NCBI RefSeq assembly: GCF_014207445.1
Contig: NZ_JACHEM010000002.1
Location: 570,681-634,680 of the forward strand
Length of the DNA stretch: 64,000 bases
Direction: 5' to 3'
From: Streptomyces candidus
GTDB lineage: Bacteria; Actinomycetota; Actinomycetes; Streptomycetales; Streptomycetaceae
In this document: positions 1 to 7,207 of the stretch, piece after piece
Numbering within the stretch: the stretch's first letter is position 1
Layout of the letters: each line of letters starts with the position of its first letter
Made by a program: the position numbers and the translations under genes
Notes under the pieces: generated by a model
Databases searched by the model: none
Seen by the model: only the letters and a program-made list of their open reading frames with translations
What the model was told of the DNA's origin: nothing

Positions 1-4
1 GTTC

Positions 5-15
5 GGGGGGGGGGG
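5..15. repeat. G11 homopolymer
   Basis: Eleven consecutive G bases lie at the left edge of the window. Runs of this length are prone to sequencing or assembly length errors, so frames crossing this point should be treated with care. No gene in the window depends on it. Confidence 0.8.
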
Positions 16-22
16 TGGGCCC

Positions 23-122
23 GCGCCCGGGGCCCCCCGAATCCGTCGCGAGGAGCAGCCCTCCCCACGAACGCGGGGAGGGCTGCGTGCGCGCCCGGGG
101 CCCCCCGAATCCGTCGCGAGGA
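23..122. repeat. 32-bp direct repeat pair flanking a hairpin
   Basis: Positions 23-54 and 91-122 carry the same 32 bases, beginning GCGCCCGGGG and ending GCGAGGA, with a 68-bp offset. The perfect hairpin at 55-86 sits between the copies. The second copy runs close to the start of the CDF transporter gene. It may come from slippage or duplication at the terminator of the upstream gene; no function is known. Confidence 0.85.
55..86. terminator. 12-bp stem hairpin upstream of CDF gene
   Basis: A perfect 12-bp stem (55-66 pairs with 75-86, GCAGCCCTCCCC / GGGGAGGGCTGC) encloses an 8-base loop. There is no T tract, which is common for Streptomyces terminators. It probably ends transcription of a gene to the left of the window, or insulates the CDF gene. 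Confidence 0.7.
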
Positions 123-158
123 TCCCCGCGAACACTTCCCCCGAAGGACCGAGGTGTT

Positions 159-1109
159 GTGACCAGCCGCTCCGACGACCGGAAAACCCGGATCACCATC
201 CTGGTGGCGCTCGCCGCCAACCTCCTCATCGCCGCCGCCAAGGCTGTCGGCGGCGTGATCGCGTCCTCACCCGCACTGCTCTCCGAAGCCGCGCACTCCG
301 TCGCCGACAGCATCAACGAGGTCTTCCTGCTGGCGGCACTGCGCCGCAGCCGCCGCCCCGCGGACCGCCGGCACCCCTTCGGATACGGCAAGGAACGCTA
401 CTTCTGGTCCCTGCTCGCCGCCGTCGGCATCTTCGTGCTCGGCGCGGGCTTCTCCTTCTACCAGGGCATCTCGGCCCTCGGCTCCCCCGCGGCCGGGGAG
501 ACCGGCACGGGCTACCTCGCCGGCCTCGTCGTGCTCGGCGTGGCCCTGCTCGCCGAGGGCACCTCGCTGGTGCGCGCGCTGCGGCAGGTCCGCCGGACGC
601 CGGGCAGGAGCCTGGCCCAGGACCCGGCGCTGCGCACCGTCGTCGCGGAGGACGGCACGGCCGTGGTCGGCGTGCTCATCGCGATGACCGGGATGATCCT
701 GCACATGACCACCGGGCACGTCGTCTGGGAGGCGGCGGCGTCCCTGTGCATCGGTCTGCTCCTGGTGTACGTGGCCTACCGGCTCGGCTCCGACGCACGT
801 GCCCAGCTCATCGGCGAGGCGGTCGACCCCGAACTGCGCGACGGCATCCGCGACCTGCTCGACGAGCAGCCGGAGATCGACCGCGTGGCTTCGCTGCTCA
901 CGATGCGGCTGGGCCTCGACTCCACGCTGGTGGCGGCACGTATCGACCTCCGGCCCGGCCTGGACAGCGAACGCGTCGAGCTGGTCTCGGAGCGCATCAA
1001 GCGGAACATAGGGGAGACCTGGCCCGAGGCGGACCAGGTCTTCCTCGATGTGACGGAGGCGCCGACGGACATGGACGGCGAGGGGGAGCTCGTCCCGCAG
1101 CGGCGCTAG
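159..1109 (+). CDS. Cation diffusion facilitator (CDF) family transporter
   Basis: Predicted inner-membrane divalent metal cation/proton antiporter of the CDF family, exporting Zn(II), Co(II), Fe(II) or similar ions. The 316-residue protein has the CDF transmembrane block from about residue 12, with the HxxxD metal site (H46, D50) followed by the family HPFGYG motif at about 72-77. Hydrophobic helices run to about residue 200, then a cytoplasmic C-terminal domain. I chose GTG at 159 because GAGG lies just upstream and homology starts there; the frame stays open back to 15 but that extension is low-complexity. The stop overlaps that of the convergent PAP2/DAGK gene by a shared CTAG. The metal cannot be assigned from sequence. 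Confidence 0.9.
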   Translation: MTSRSDDRKTRITILVALAANLLIAAAKAVGGVIASSPALLSEAAHSVADSINEVFLLAALRRSRRPADRRHPFGYGKERYFWSLLAAVGIFVLGAGFSFYQGISALGSPAAGETGTGYLAGLVVLGVALLAEGTSLVRALRQVRRTPGRSLAQDPALRTVVAEDGTAVVGVLIAMTGMILHMTTGHVVWEAAASLCIGLLLVYVAYRLGSDARAQLIGEAVDPELRDGIRDLLDEQPEIDRVASLLTMRLGLDSTLVAARIDLRPGLDSERVELVSERIKRNIGETWPEADQVFLDVTEAPTDMDGEGELVPQRR

Positions 1110-2626
1110 AGGCTGTTGCTCAGCGCGATCGGCAGCGGGCGGTACACCGTGAGCGCCTCGTCCGCCTTGTCCACGACGAACGCGGCCGGAGCCGTGGCCA
1201 CCTCGCCGTCGAACGCGAGCGGCGTGCCCGGCTCGATGCCCGCCACCCGCAGCCGGCGCATCCGCCCCGCCGCGTGGAAGGCGGACCTGCTCAGCGGACC
1301 GGCGAGCGCGGCCAGCATCAGCCGCAGCCCGGGCAGCCGGCCCCCGTGCACCACCCGGACGTCCAGCAGCCCGTCCGCGAGGTCGAAGCGGCGGCCCGGC
1401 GTGGGGCCCATCCGCTGGTACAGGCCGTTGCCCGCGAACAGCATCCACATCCCGCGCCGCTTGCCGCGCACCTCCGCCTCCAACGGCCGCTCCCCGCGCA
1501 GTACTTGGAAGGCGGCCAGTACGCCGGCGGGCCAGCCGCCGATGCGCGGCGACCAGTGCTCGCGGATGCGGACCAGCTCCGGGTAGACGCCGAGGCTGAA
1601 GGTGTTGAGGAAGTAGCCGGGGGCGCCGTCCGGGTTCGGGCCCGGGGTGAACCGGCCCAGGTCGACCTTGACCGCGTCCCCGGCCGTCAGCGCACGGCAG
1701 GTGTCGTCCACGGTCTCTATGCCGAGGTCGTACGCGAAGTGGTTGAGGGTGCCGCCGGGGAACACGGCGAGCGGAATCCCCGCACGGGCGGCGGCCACGG
1801 CCGCCCGGTTGACGGTGCCGTCTCCGCCGCACACGCCGAGCGCACGGGCGCTCTTGACGGCCCGGTCGATTTCGTCGCACAGATCATCGGGTTCCACCTC
1901 GCGCACCTCGGCCGCGGGAAGTGCCTCCCGCACCAGGGCAGCCTTGGCCGTGGCGCTGCCGGACGCCTTGTTGACGACGACGACCAGATCCTTGCCGCCG
2001 GGCAGCCGGGGCGCCTCGGTGTGAGGGCGACCGGGGGAGGGCAGCTGGTCCCGGGTCGGCACCAGCCCGCGTACCGCGAACGCGGCCCCCACGCCGAGTG
2101 CCGCACCGACCGCCACATCGCTGGGGAAGTGCGCGCCCGTGTAGATGCGCGACAGCGCGACCGCGCCCGCCACCGGCGCCACGACCGCACCCCACCCCTT
2201 CGACTCCAGCGCGACACCCGTCGCGAAGGCCGCGGCGGACGCCGAGTGCCCCGAAGGGAAGGACGTGGTCACGGGCTGCCGCTTCAGCTGCCGCATCAGC
2301 GGGACGGCGTCCAGGACGGGCCGTATGCGGCGTACGGAACGTTTGCCGACGGTGTTGACGGTCGCCGAGGCCAGTGCGAGGGAGGCGACCCCGCGCATCG
2401 CGGCCCGCCGCGAGCGGGTGCTCTTGCCGACGGCGACGATTCCGGCCGCGGCACCGAACCACAGCAGCCCGTGGTTCGCGCTCTGGCTCAACCGGGGCAG
2501 CACCCGGTCCGCGCCCGGCCAGTGCCGCGAGGCGACGGCGTGGAACACGGCGTGGTCCCGCCTGGACAGCCATTCGGCGACGCGGCGGCCCGGAGAGACG
2601 GAAACATGCGAAGTGAGCTCGGACAT
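1106..2626 (-). CDS. PAP2-type phosphatase fused to diacylglycerol kinase-like domain
   Basis: A 506-residue two-domain lipid enzyme. Residues about 30-185 form a membrane PAP2 phosphatase domain with KRSVRRIRP (95-103), PSGHS (124-128) and SRIYTGAHFPSD (159-170), the three phosphatase motifs. After a linker, residues about 212-506 form a DAGK/sphingosine-kinase catalytic domain with GGDGT (267-271) and PGGTLNHF (290-297). In lipid metabolism one domain would dephosphorylate and the other phosphorylate a lipid such as (phosphatidyl)glycerol or diacylglycerol. Fusions of this type occur in actinomycetes. The true substrate is unknown. It is convergent with the CDF gene and apparently monocistronic. 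Confidence 0.88.
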   Translation of the reverse strand: MSELTSHVSVSPGRRVAEWLSRRDHAVFHAVASRHWPGADRVLPRLSQSANHGLLWFGAAAGIVAVGKSTRSRRAAMRGVASLALASATVNTVGKRSVRRIRPVLDAVPLMRQLKRQPVTTSFPSGHSASAAAFATGVALESKGWGAVVAPVAGAVALSRIYTGAHFPSDVAVGAALGVGAAFAVRGLVPTRDQLPSPGRPHTEAPRLPGGKDLVVVVNKASGSATAKAALVREALPAAEVREVEPDDLCDEIDRAVKSARALGVCGGDGTVNRAAVAAARAGIPLAVFPGGTLNHFAYDLGIETVDDTCRALTAGDAVKVDLGRFTPGPNPDGAPGYFLNTFSLGVYPELVRIREHWSPRIGGWPAGVLAAFQVLRGERPLEAEVRGKRRGMWMLFAGNGLYQRMGPTPGRRFDLADGLLDVRVVHGGRLPGLRLMLAALAGPLSRSAFHAAGRMRRLRVAGIEPGTPLAFDGEVATAPAAFVVDKADEALTVYRPLPIALSNSL

Positions 2627-2673
2627 GGCACCCGGTTACCCGCCCCGCCGCCTCCGAACCGGCTTCGGGGTCG

Positions 2674-2720
2674 CGTACGAGCCCTGCGGGCGACCGGGGT
2701 CTGCCCGCAGGGCTCGTACG
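2674..2720 (-). terminator. 18-bp perfect stem terminator
   Basis: Positions 2674-2691 and 2703-2720 are perfect 18-base inverted repeats (CGTACGAGCCCTGCGGGC) around an 11-base loop. The hairpin lies just after the stop of the DJ-1/PfpI gene and before the start of the PAP2/DAGK gene on the same strand, so it should stop read-through between them. Confidence 0.8.
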
Positions 2721-2807
2721 GTGTCTCCACTTCCCGCGGCTGCCGTGGCGCGCGCGGGACTCCGCTCGTCCTTCAGGGGGCGCGCTGCGCGAGGACGGGG
2801 CTGCCGG

Positions 2808-3350
2808 TCAGCGTGCGCTCTTCGCGAACTCCGCGGTGAACGTTTCGCAGAACGCCTTCAGGTCGTCCGGCTTGCGGCTGGTGACCAGGGTGTTGGGTCC
2901 GCCCGTGCAGACCTTGACCTGCTCGTCCACCCAGGTGCCGCCCGCGTTGGTGATGTCCGTGCGCAGGCTCGGCCACGAGGTGAGGGTGCGGCCCGTCAGT
3001 ACGTCCGCCTCGACCAGGGTCCAGGGGGCATGGCAGATCGCGGCGACGGGCTTGCCCGCCGCGAAGAAGGCCTTGACGAAGGCGACCGCGTCCGCGTCCA
3101 TCCGCAGGGCGTCCGGATTGGCCACTCCGCCCGGCAGCACCAGGGCGTCGTACTCCTCGACGGAGGCGTCCTTGACCTCCTGGTCGACGGGGAACGTGTC
3201 GCCCTTGTCGAGGTGGTGGAAGCCCTGGACGGTGCCGGAGGCCGTGGAGATCAGCCGGGGGGTGTCCCCGGCGGCGGTGACCGCCTCCCACGGGTCGGTC
3301 AGCTCGACCTGTTCGACACCCTCGGGAGCGGTGAGGAATGCGATGCGCAT
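2808..3350 (-). CDS. DJ-1/PfpI family protein
   Basis: A 180-residue cytoplasmic protein of the DJ-1/PfpI superfamily, similar to the YhbO/YraA type implicated in general stress and deglycase or chaperone roles. The nucleophile elbow is at AICHAPW (Cys106), with the preceding VLPGG strand at about 71-75. Length fits the single-domain family. ATG at 3350 was chosen because AAAGGAAC precedes it and the hydrophobic beta strand MRIAFLTA begins there; the frame is open further upstream to 3473 without conserved sequence. It is flanked by two strong hairpins, so is probably its own transcript. Confidence 0.88.
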   Translation of the reverse strand: MRIAFLTAPEGVEQVELTDPWEAVTAAGDTPRLISTASGTVQGFHHLDKGDTFPVDQEVKDASVEEYDALVLPGGVANPDALRMDADAVAFVKAFFAAGKPVAAICHAPWTLVEADVLTGRTLTSWPSLRTDITNAGGTWVDEQVKVCTGGPNTLVTSRKPDDLKAFCETFTAEFAKSAR

Positions 3351-3441
3351 GCCGCGGTTCCTTTCTGCGTGCTGATGCCTGCTGTCTGATTGCCTGTGCT
3401 GTCTGAAGGGTTTCTGCGGTGTGCGGTGCCTGAACCCGCGT

Positions 3442-3466
3442 CCCAGCACATCACCGATGTGCTGGG
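3442..3466 (-). terminator. Hairpin after DUF2795 gene
   Basis: A perfect 10-bp stem (3442-3451 CCCAGCACAT with 3457-3466) and 5-base loop lie between the end of the DUF2795 gene and the DJ-1 gene, both on the minus strand. It is a likely rho-independent terminator without a T tract. Confidence 0.65.
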
Positions 3467-3554
3467 CCCGCATCAGCTGGTCCGCCCCGGCGAGCGGGAC
3501 TCCCGGCCACGGTGCCGGGCCACGTGGCGTCCGCCGCCCGCACCGTTGCTCGCC

Positions 3555-3944
3555 TCAGCGGGACCGGCCGGCTTCCGGTACAGCGGCCACGGCGACCGCC
3601 TGGACGTTGTCGAACACGGCGTCCCCGGGCAGTGCGGCCACCACGTCGCAGAGCCGGTCCGGGGCGTGGCCGTGCCGCAGCATCGAGACGACGCCGTCCC
3701 GGTCCGCGGGGAACTGCGTACGCCCCAGGTGCCGGGCCAGCTCGAAACGCACCTTCTCGAATTCGCCCTCGGGACCCGGCCGCGGCATCGGGTCCGAGGC
3801 GAGTTCCGGGTCGTCGTCCGCGACCGGCTCCGGGTCGTGCCATTCCTCGGTCCTGGTCGGATGACCGGACCGCAGCAGCCCCTCCAGCTCGTGCTTCATC
3901 TCGTCGTCCTGACGCCGGCTGACGCGGTCGCTGCCTCGCTGCAT
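3555..3944 (-). CDS. DUF2795 domain-containing protein
   Basis: A 129-residue acidic soluble protein with a C-terminal DUF2795 domain (about 65-125), including the FPADRDGVVSMLRHGHAPD segment typical of this family. The N-terminal half contains the charged KHELEGLLRSGHPTR stretch seen in Streptomyces homologues. Function is unknown; such genes often lie near stress and sigma-factor genes, as here. The start is taken at ATG 3944, with ATG at the internal MKHELEG as an alternative. The frame continues upstream but the composition is not coding-like. Confidence 0.8.
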   Translation of the reverse strand: MQRGSDRVSRRQDDEMKHELEGLLRSGHPTRTEEWHDPEPVADDDPELASDPMPRPGPEGEFEKVRFELARHLGRTQFPADRDGVVSMLRHGHAPDRLCDVVAALPGDAVFDNVQAVAVAAVPEAGRSR

Positions 3945-4340
3945 GTGTGCATCACTCCATGGTCTGTTCGGGGATGAAAGTCGCCTACCCGACACATGGC
4001 AGCCAAACGCCGCCCGCCGGGCCGATCCCAACTTCCACGTCCCTCGCGGGGTTTGGGATGGACGGGGCGGGGGACCCGGACCGCGGCCGAGTGGCCACTG
4101 GGATAGGGATGGGCTCCGGGCGCGGACCCGCGCACCGTCAGGGACGGCGGTCGCGGACCCCGCGCCCGGAGTGCTGTGCGGACGTCGGCCCGACCGTGCT
4201 CACCCGCCCCGAGCGGCCGCGCCCCACCCTTCCGGGGCGGACGGGGTTTACCGGCGGGCACCCGGGTCACCCGCAGGACACAGGCCCGTACACAACCCGT
4301 TGTCGGGGACGCAGAAGGGCCCACAGGGAAGGACGGGGCC
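3945..4340. other. Divergent intergenic region with long inverted repeat
   Basis: This 396-base gap separates the DUF2795 gene (minus) from the plus-strand holin/DUF group. I see no convincing gene. It holds a 7-bp inverted repeat (4025-4031 with 4053-4059, ATCCCAA/TTGGGAT) and a larger perfect 12-bp stem (4114-4125 CTCCGGGCGCGG with 4160-4171) with a 34-base loop that itself contains a CCGTC/GACGG hairpin. Promoters for both directions must lie here but none is clear. Confidence 0.55.
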
Positions 4341-4484
4341 ATGGCCCTGCTGACCGTGCTGCTACCCGTGTTCATGCTGGGCGTGGTCATCGCGCTCGGC
4401 CGTTACGAAGAAGTGCTGCTCATCCCAATGACGGAGGCGAAGGACCGTGAACCAGCCCCAGTCCGCCGAGCCCTCGGCAGCTGA
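4341..4484 (+). CDS. Small membrane protein (47 aa), hypothetical
   Basis: A short ORF with ATG at 4341, preceded by a good ribosome site (GGAAGGAC, 4327-4334). It encodes one N-terminal hydrophobic helix (about residues 3-19, LLTVLLPVFMLGVVIAL) and a charged tail. The 3' end overlaps the holin-like gene by 38 bases in another frame, suggesting translational coupling. I recognise no family. The third-position G+C bias and ribosome site favour a real gene, but the length and overlap leave doubt. Confidence 0.5.
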   Translation: MALLTVLLPVFMLGVVIALGRYEEVLLIPMTEAKDREPAPVRRALGS

Positions 4485-4848
4485 CCTGGTGAAACGGGCG
4501 ACGGAACAGTTCTCCGAGCTCGTACGCGAAGAACTGCGGCTCGCCCGCGCCGAAATGAAGGACAAGGGAAAGAAGGCGGGCATCGGCGGCGGCCTCTACG
4601 GCGGCGCCGGAATCACCGCCTTCCTGGCCCTGCAGGCACTGGTCGCCACCGGGATCGCAGCCCTCGCCCTGGTGCTGCCCGTCTGGGCGAGCGGTCTGAT
4701 CGTCACCGCGATCCTGGCCGCGCTCGCCGCGATACTGGCACTGGCCGGCCGGAAGAAGACCCGCAGCGCGGCACCGCTCGCACCGGAACAGGCCGCGGAG
4801 AACGTACGGGCCGACATCCAGGAGATCAAGGAGAGGGCACACCGATGA
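4447..4848 (+). CDS. Phage holin family (DUF1469-type) membrane protein
   Basis: A 133-residue protein. The N-terminal amphipathic helix (about 10-45, rich in K/E and L) leads into two transmembrane helices (about 52-80 and 85-105), then a charged tail. This is the architecture of the actinobacterial putative phage-holin superfamily III/DUF1469 proteins, which are chromosomal membrane proteins of unknown role, not phage lysis genes. Start GTG 4447. The stop overlaps the next ATG (ATGA, 4845-4848), so it is coupled to the DUF3618 gene. Confidence 0.8.
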   Translation: MNQPQSAEPSAADLVKRATEQFSELVREELRLARAEMKDKGKKAGIGGGLYGGAGITAFLALQALVATGIAALALVLPVWASGLIVTAILAALAAILALAGRKKTRSAAPLAPEQAAENVRADIQEIKERAHR

Positions 4849-5327
4849 ACGACGACGGCAGCGACCACAAGAATCAGGGAAGCGTCGAACCCGCCGAGGT
4901 CGAGGAGGCGCGCAAGGACGTCGCCGAGGCCCGCGAGCGGCTGGGCGAGACCGTCGAGGAACTGGCCGCCAAGGCCGACGTGAAGGCACGCGCCCAGGAG
5001 AAGGCGGGCGAGTTCAGGGCGCAGGCCCAGGACAAGGCGGCCGAGGTCAAGGTGCAGGCCCAGGTGAAGGCCGCCGAGGTCAAGGTGCAGGCCCAGGAGA
5101 AGGCCGCCGACGCCAAGGTGCAGGCCGAGGTGATCGCGGTGCAGGCACAGGAGAAGGCCGCCGAGGTCAGGACCCACGTCCAGGACAAGGCCGCCGAGGT
5201 CGCGGCAGGGTTCCAGCAGTACGCCCCCGAGCAGGTCCGCCGCAGCCCCGTGCCGTTCGCGGTGGGCGTCGGCGCGGCCCTGGTGGTCGCCGCGCTGGTC
5301 GTGCGCCGCCGGGGGAGGAGTTGCTGA
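4845..5327 (+). CDS. DUF3618 domain-containing protein with heptad-like repeats
   Basis: A 160-residue protein. The N-terminal DUF3618 region (about 15-50: EEARKDVAEARERLGETVEELAA) is followed by alanine/glutamine/lysine-rich repeats of an 11-residue type (AQEKAAEVKVQ, about 50-115) resembling LEA or apolipoprotein-like amphipathic helices. It ends with a C-terminal transmembrane helix (about 138-153) and a basic tail. This is probably a tail-anchored coiled-coil or membrane-surface protein. It is cotranscribed with the holin-like and DUF4235 genes. The biochemical role is unknown; LEA-like repeats hint at stress protection. Confidence 0.8.
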   Translation: MNDDGSDHKNQGSVEPAEVEEARKDVAEARERLGETVEELAAKADVKARAQEKAGEFRAQAQDKAAEVKVQAQVKAAEVKVQAQEKAADAKVQAEVIAVQAQEKAAEVRTHVQDKAAEVAAGFQQYAPEQVRRSPVPFAVGVGAALVVAALVVRRRGRSC

Positions 5328-5328
5328 C

Positions 5329-5595
5329 ATGAGCAAGGGCAAGGTGCTCTACAAGCCCCTGGGCATGGCCTTCGGCATGGCGGGCGGTCTGCTCGCGGGC
5401 GCCGCGTTCCGCAAGACCTGGAAGCTCGCGACCGGGCAGGACGATGCCCCCGACGGGCTCGACCAGGAGCGCAAGTGGCGGGAGATCCTGCCCGCCGTGG
5501 CGGTGGAGGGCGCGATCTTCGCGGTCGTCCGCACCGCCGTGGAGCGCGGCGGCGCGACCGTCGTGCGCCGCATGACCGGCTACTGGCCGGACTGA
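5329..5595 (+). CDS. DUF4235 domain-containing membrane protein
   Basis: An 88-residue protein matching DUF4235: an N-terminal KVLYKPLGMAFGMAGGLLAG membrane segment, a central FRKTWKLATGQDDAPDGLDQ loop, and a second hydrophobic helix (about 62-80). It starts one base after the DUF3618 stop and completes the envelope operon. Members occur in actinomycete stress clusters; function is unknown. The stop codon lies inside a 17-bp tandem repeat. Confidence 0.85.
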   Translation: MSKGKVLYKPLGMAFGMAGGLLAGAAFRKTWKLATGQDDAPDGLDQERKWREILPAVAVEGAIFAVVRTAVERGGATVVRRMTGYWPD

Positions 5596-5656
5596 CCCGC
5601 CGACCGGACTGACCCGCCGGGCGGACTGACCCGCCGGGCGGACTGACCCGCCGGGC
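5589..5656. repeat. 17-bp tandem repeat, four copies
   Basis: Units of GGACTGACCCGCCGGGC begin at 5589, 5606, 5623 and 5640. The first copy has two differences and contains the TGA stop of the DUF4235 gene. Every later copy again carries TGA, so a length change here would not extend the protein in any copy that keeps phase. Confidence 0.85.
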
Positions 5657-5688
5657 GGGCAGGATCCGCGGTGCGGGACGAGAGAGTG

Positions 5689-5713
5689 GGGGCGGCCGGG
5701 TACCGGCCGCCCC
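5689..5713 (+). terminator. Terminator of the holin/DUF3618/DUF4235 operon
   Basis: An 11-bp stem (5689-5699 GGGGCGGCCGG with 5703-5713) and 3-base loop are followed by TTGTTGT. This is the best intrinsic-terminator match in this part of the window and ends the upstream operon. Confidence 0.8.
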
Positions 5714-6090
5714 TTGTTGTGTCCGGGCTGCCCGCTGCCGGACCCCGACAGGAACCCCGTCGGGCGCGCCGAGTCCGGCAGCCGGCCCGGAGGGTGCGCG
5801 GTGCCTCCGGTCCTGGGACGCGTCATCTCCCCGTGCCCGGCCCGGTCGCTTTTCGGCCGGTCCTCGGCCGGACCCCTACGGGTACCGGATTCGGCGCCCA
5901 GGAAACCCGTTTGGCTCCCCGGGACCAGGGCAGGCGGACCCCGTGCTTCGGACAGGAGGCACGTCCGTGGGAGTGGCAGTCGGCACTCCGGGCGTGTCGC
6001 GGCCGCATGGCCGACCGGGCGCCGGATCTCGACTCCCTTCGCACGGTGACCGCCCACCTTCTGCACCGTTCGAGGTTTCAGGGAGCACAC
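5714..6090. other. Leader/promoter region of the sigma factor gene
   Basis: This stretch between the operon terminator and the sigma-factor start carries no recognisable gene. A GGGTAC at 5879-5884 resembles the -10 element of SigB/SigF-type promoters, but I found no GTTT element at the expected distance, so autoregulation is not demonstrated. Confidence 0.4.
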
Positions 6091-6882
6091 ATGCGTACTC
6101 AGTCCGTGGGAAAGCACCCGCACGACGACGCACCCGACACGACGGCCGAGTTCCAGCGGCTCGCCGGCCTGCCCGCCGGCCCCGAGCGCGACCTGTTGAA
6201 GCAGGAACTCGTCAACGCCTGGCTGCCGATGGCCGAACGCATCGCGGGCCGGTTCCGCAACCGGGGCGAGGCTCTGGAGGATCTCCGCCAGGTGGCCGCG
6301 CTCGGCCTCGTGAAGGCCGTCGACAGGTACGACCCGCAGCACGGGGCGGCCTTCGAGAGCTTCGCCGTTCCCACCATCACCGGTGAGATCAAGCGCCACT
6401 TCCGTGACCACATGTGGACCCTGCACGTGCCGCGCCGCGTCCAGGACCTCCGCAACCGGGTGCGCTCCGCCCACCAGGAACTCGCCCAGACGATGGTGGG
6501 CCGCGGCCCGACCGTCGCCGAGGTCGCCGCCCAGGCCGGCATGACCGAAGCGGAGGCGCTGTCCGGCCTGGAGGCCCTCGACTCCTTCACCGCGCTCTCC
6601 CTGGACGCGGAACTGCCCGGCAGCGAGGACGGTTACTCGCTCATCGACGCGATCGGTGGCCCCGACCCGGCGCTCGACATCGTCATCGACCGCGAAGCGG
6701 TGAAGCCGGGCCTGCAACGGCTCCCCGAGCGGGAGCGGAAGATCCTGTACATGCGCTTCTTCCGTGACATGACTCAGAGCAGCATCGCGGAGGACCTGGG
6801 GCTCTCCCAGATGCACGTATCCCGGCTGATCAGCAGGTGCTGCACACAGCTACGGGCACAGGCCATGAAGGAAGCGGCCTGA
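6091..6882 (+). CDS. SigB/SigF/SigG-family RNA polymerase sigma factor
   Basis: A 263-residue alternative sigma factor of the stress/sporulation SigB/SigF/SigG group. Region 2 spans about residues 30-105 (ERIAGRFRNRGEALEDLRQVAALGLVKAV, with TITGEIKRHFRDH), region 3 about 115-170, and region 4 about 205-260, with a helix-turn-helix at MTQSSIAEDLGLSQMHVSRL. Such factors direct polymerase to GTTT...GGGTAT-type promoters and are usually held by an anti-sigma kinase; none is encoded next door. ATG 6091 is preceded by GGGAG. The open frame back to 5671 is non-coding in appearance. Confidence 0.92.
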   Translation: MRTQSVGKHPHDDAPDTTAEFQRLAGLPAGPERDLLKQELVNAWLPMAERIAGRFRNRGEALEDLRQVAALGLVKAVDRYDPQHGAAFESFAVPTITGEIKRHFRDHMWTLHVPRRVQDLRNRVRSAHQELAQTMVGRGPTVAEVAAQAGMTEAEALSGLEALDSFTALSLDAELPGSEDGYSLIDAIGGPDPALDIVIDREAVKPGLQRLPERERKILYMRFFRDMTQSSIAEDLGLSQMHVSRLISRCCTQLRAQAMKEAA

Positions 6883-7207
6883 TCCGAAGGGTTCCGCCGG
6901 CCTGCCGTGCGCGCGCCGCGTGCCGGGCCTGACGGCGCGGGCCCGACCGGCCGCGGCGTGCGGCGGCGTCGGGTCGTACCTCCGGGGAGCACGGGCTCGC
7001 CCGTCGGGCAGAGGCATGCACGGGCCAGCAGACCGTTCGGCCCCTTCACTTCCCCATGCCCCCAACCGCCCGGCCGGCCCTTCCCCGTGCGCCCGTGCGC
7101 AACCGCGCATATAAAGGGCGTGAGGGCGCCCACCGCTGCACATCCGACCCACGCCCCCCACCCGCCGTACGCCCGCCCCGGAAGAGAAACTCACCCGAGA
7201 GGTCACC
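6883..7207. other. Intergenic region with AT-rich promoter-like patch
   Basis: This 325-base gap holds no gene I can support. A TATAAA at 7110-7115 is the only AT-rich patch and may be the -10 element for the following aminotransferase-like gene, leaving a leader of about 90 bases. No clear -35 is visible. Confidence 0.35.

Noticed and set aside
267..1880. A 537-codon minus-strand frame across the CDF gene and PAP2/DAGK gene end
   Set aside because: It is antisense to two well-supported genes, its translation is a low-complexity Arg/Gly-rich product, and it arises from high G+C.
4447..4848. Prophage signal from the holin-like gene
   Set aside because: No other phage genes are near; DUF1469-type proteins are ordinary chromosomal membrane proteins in actinomycetes.
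5879..5884. SigB/SigF-type promoter upstream of the sigma factor gene
   Set aside because: The GGGTAC element has no GTTT partner at 14-16 bases, so autoregulation is not supported.
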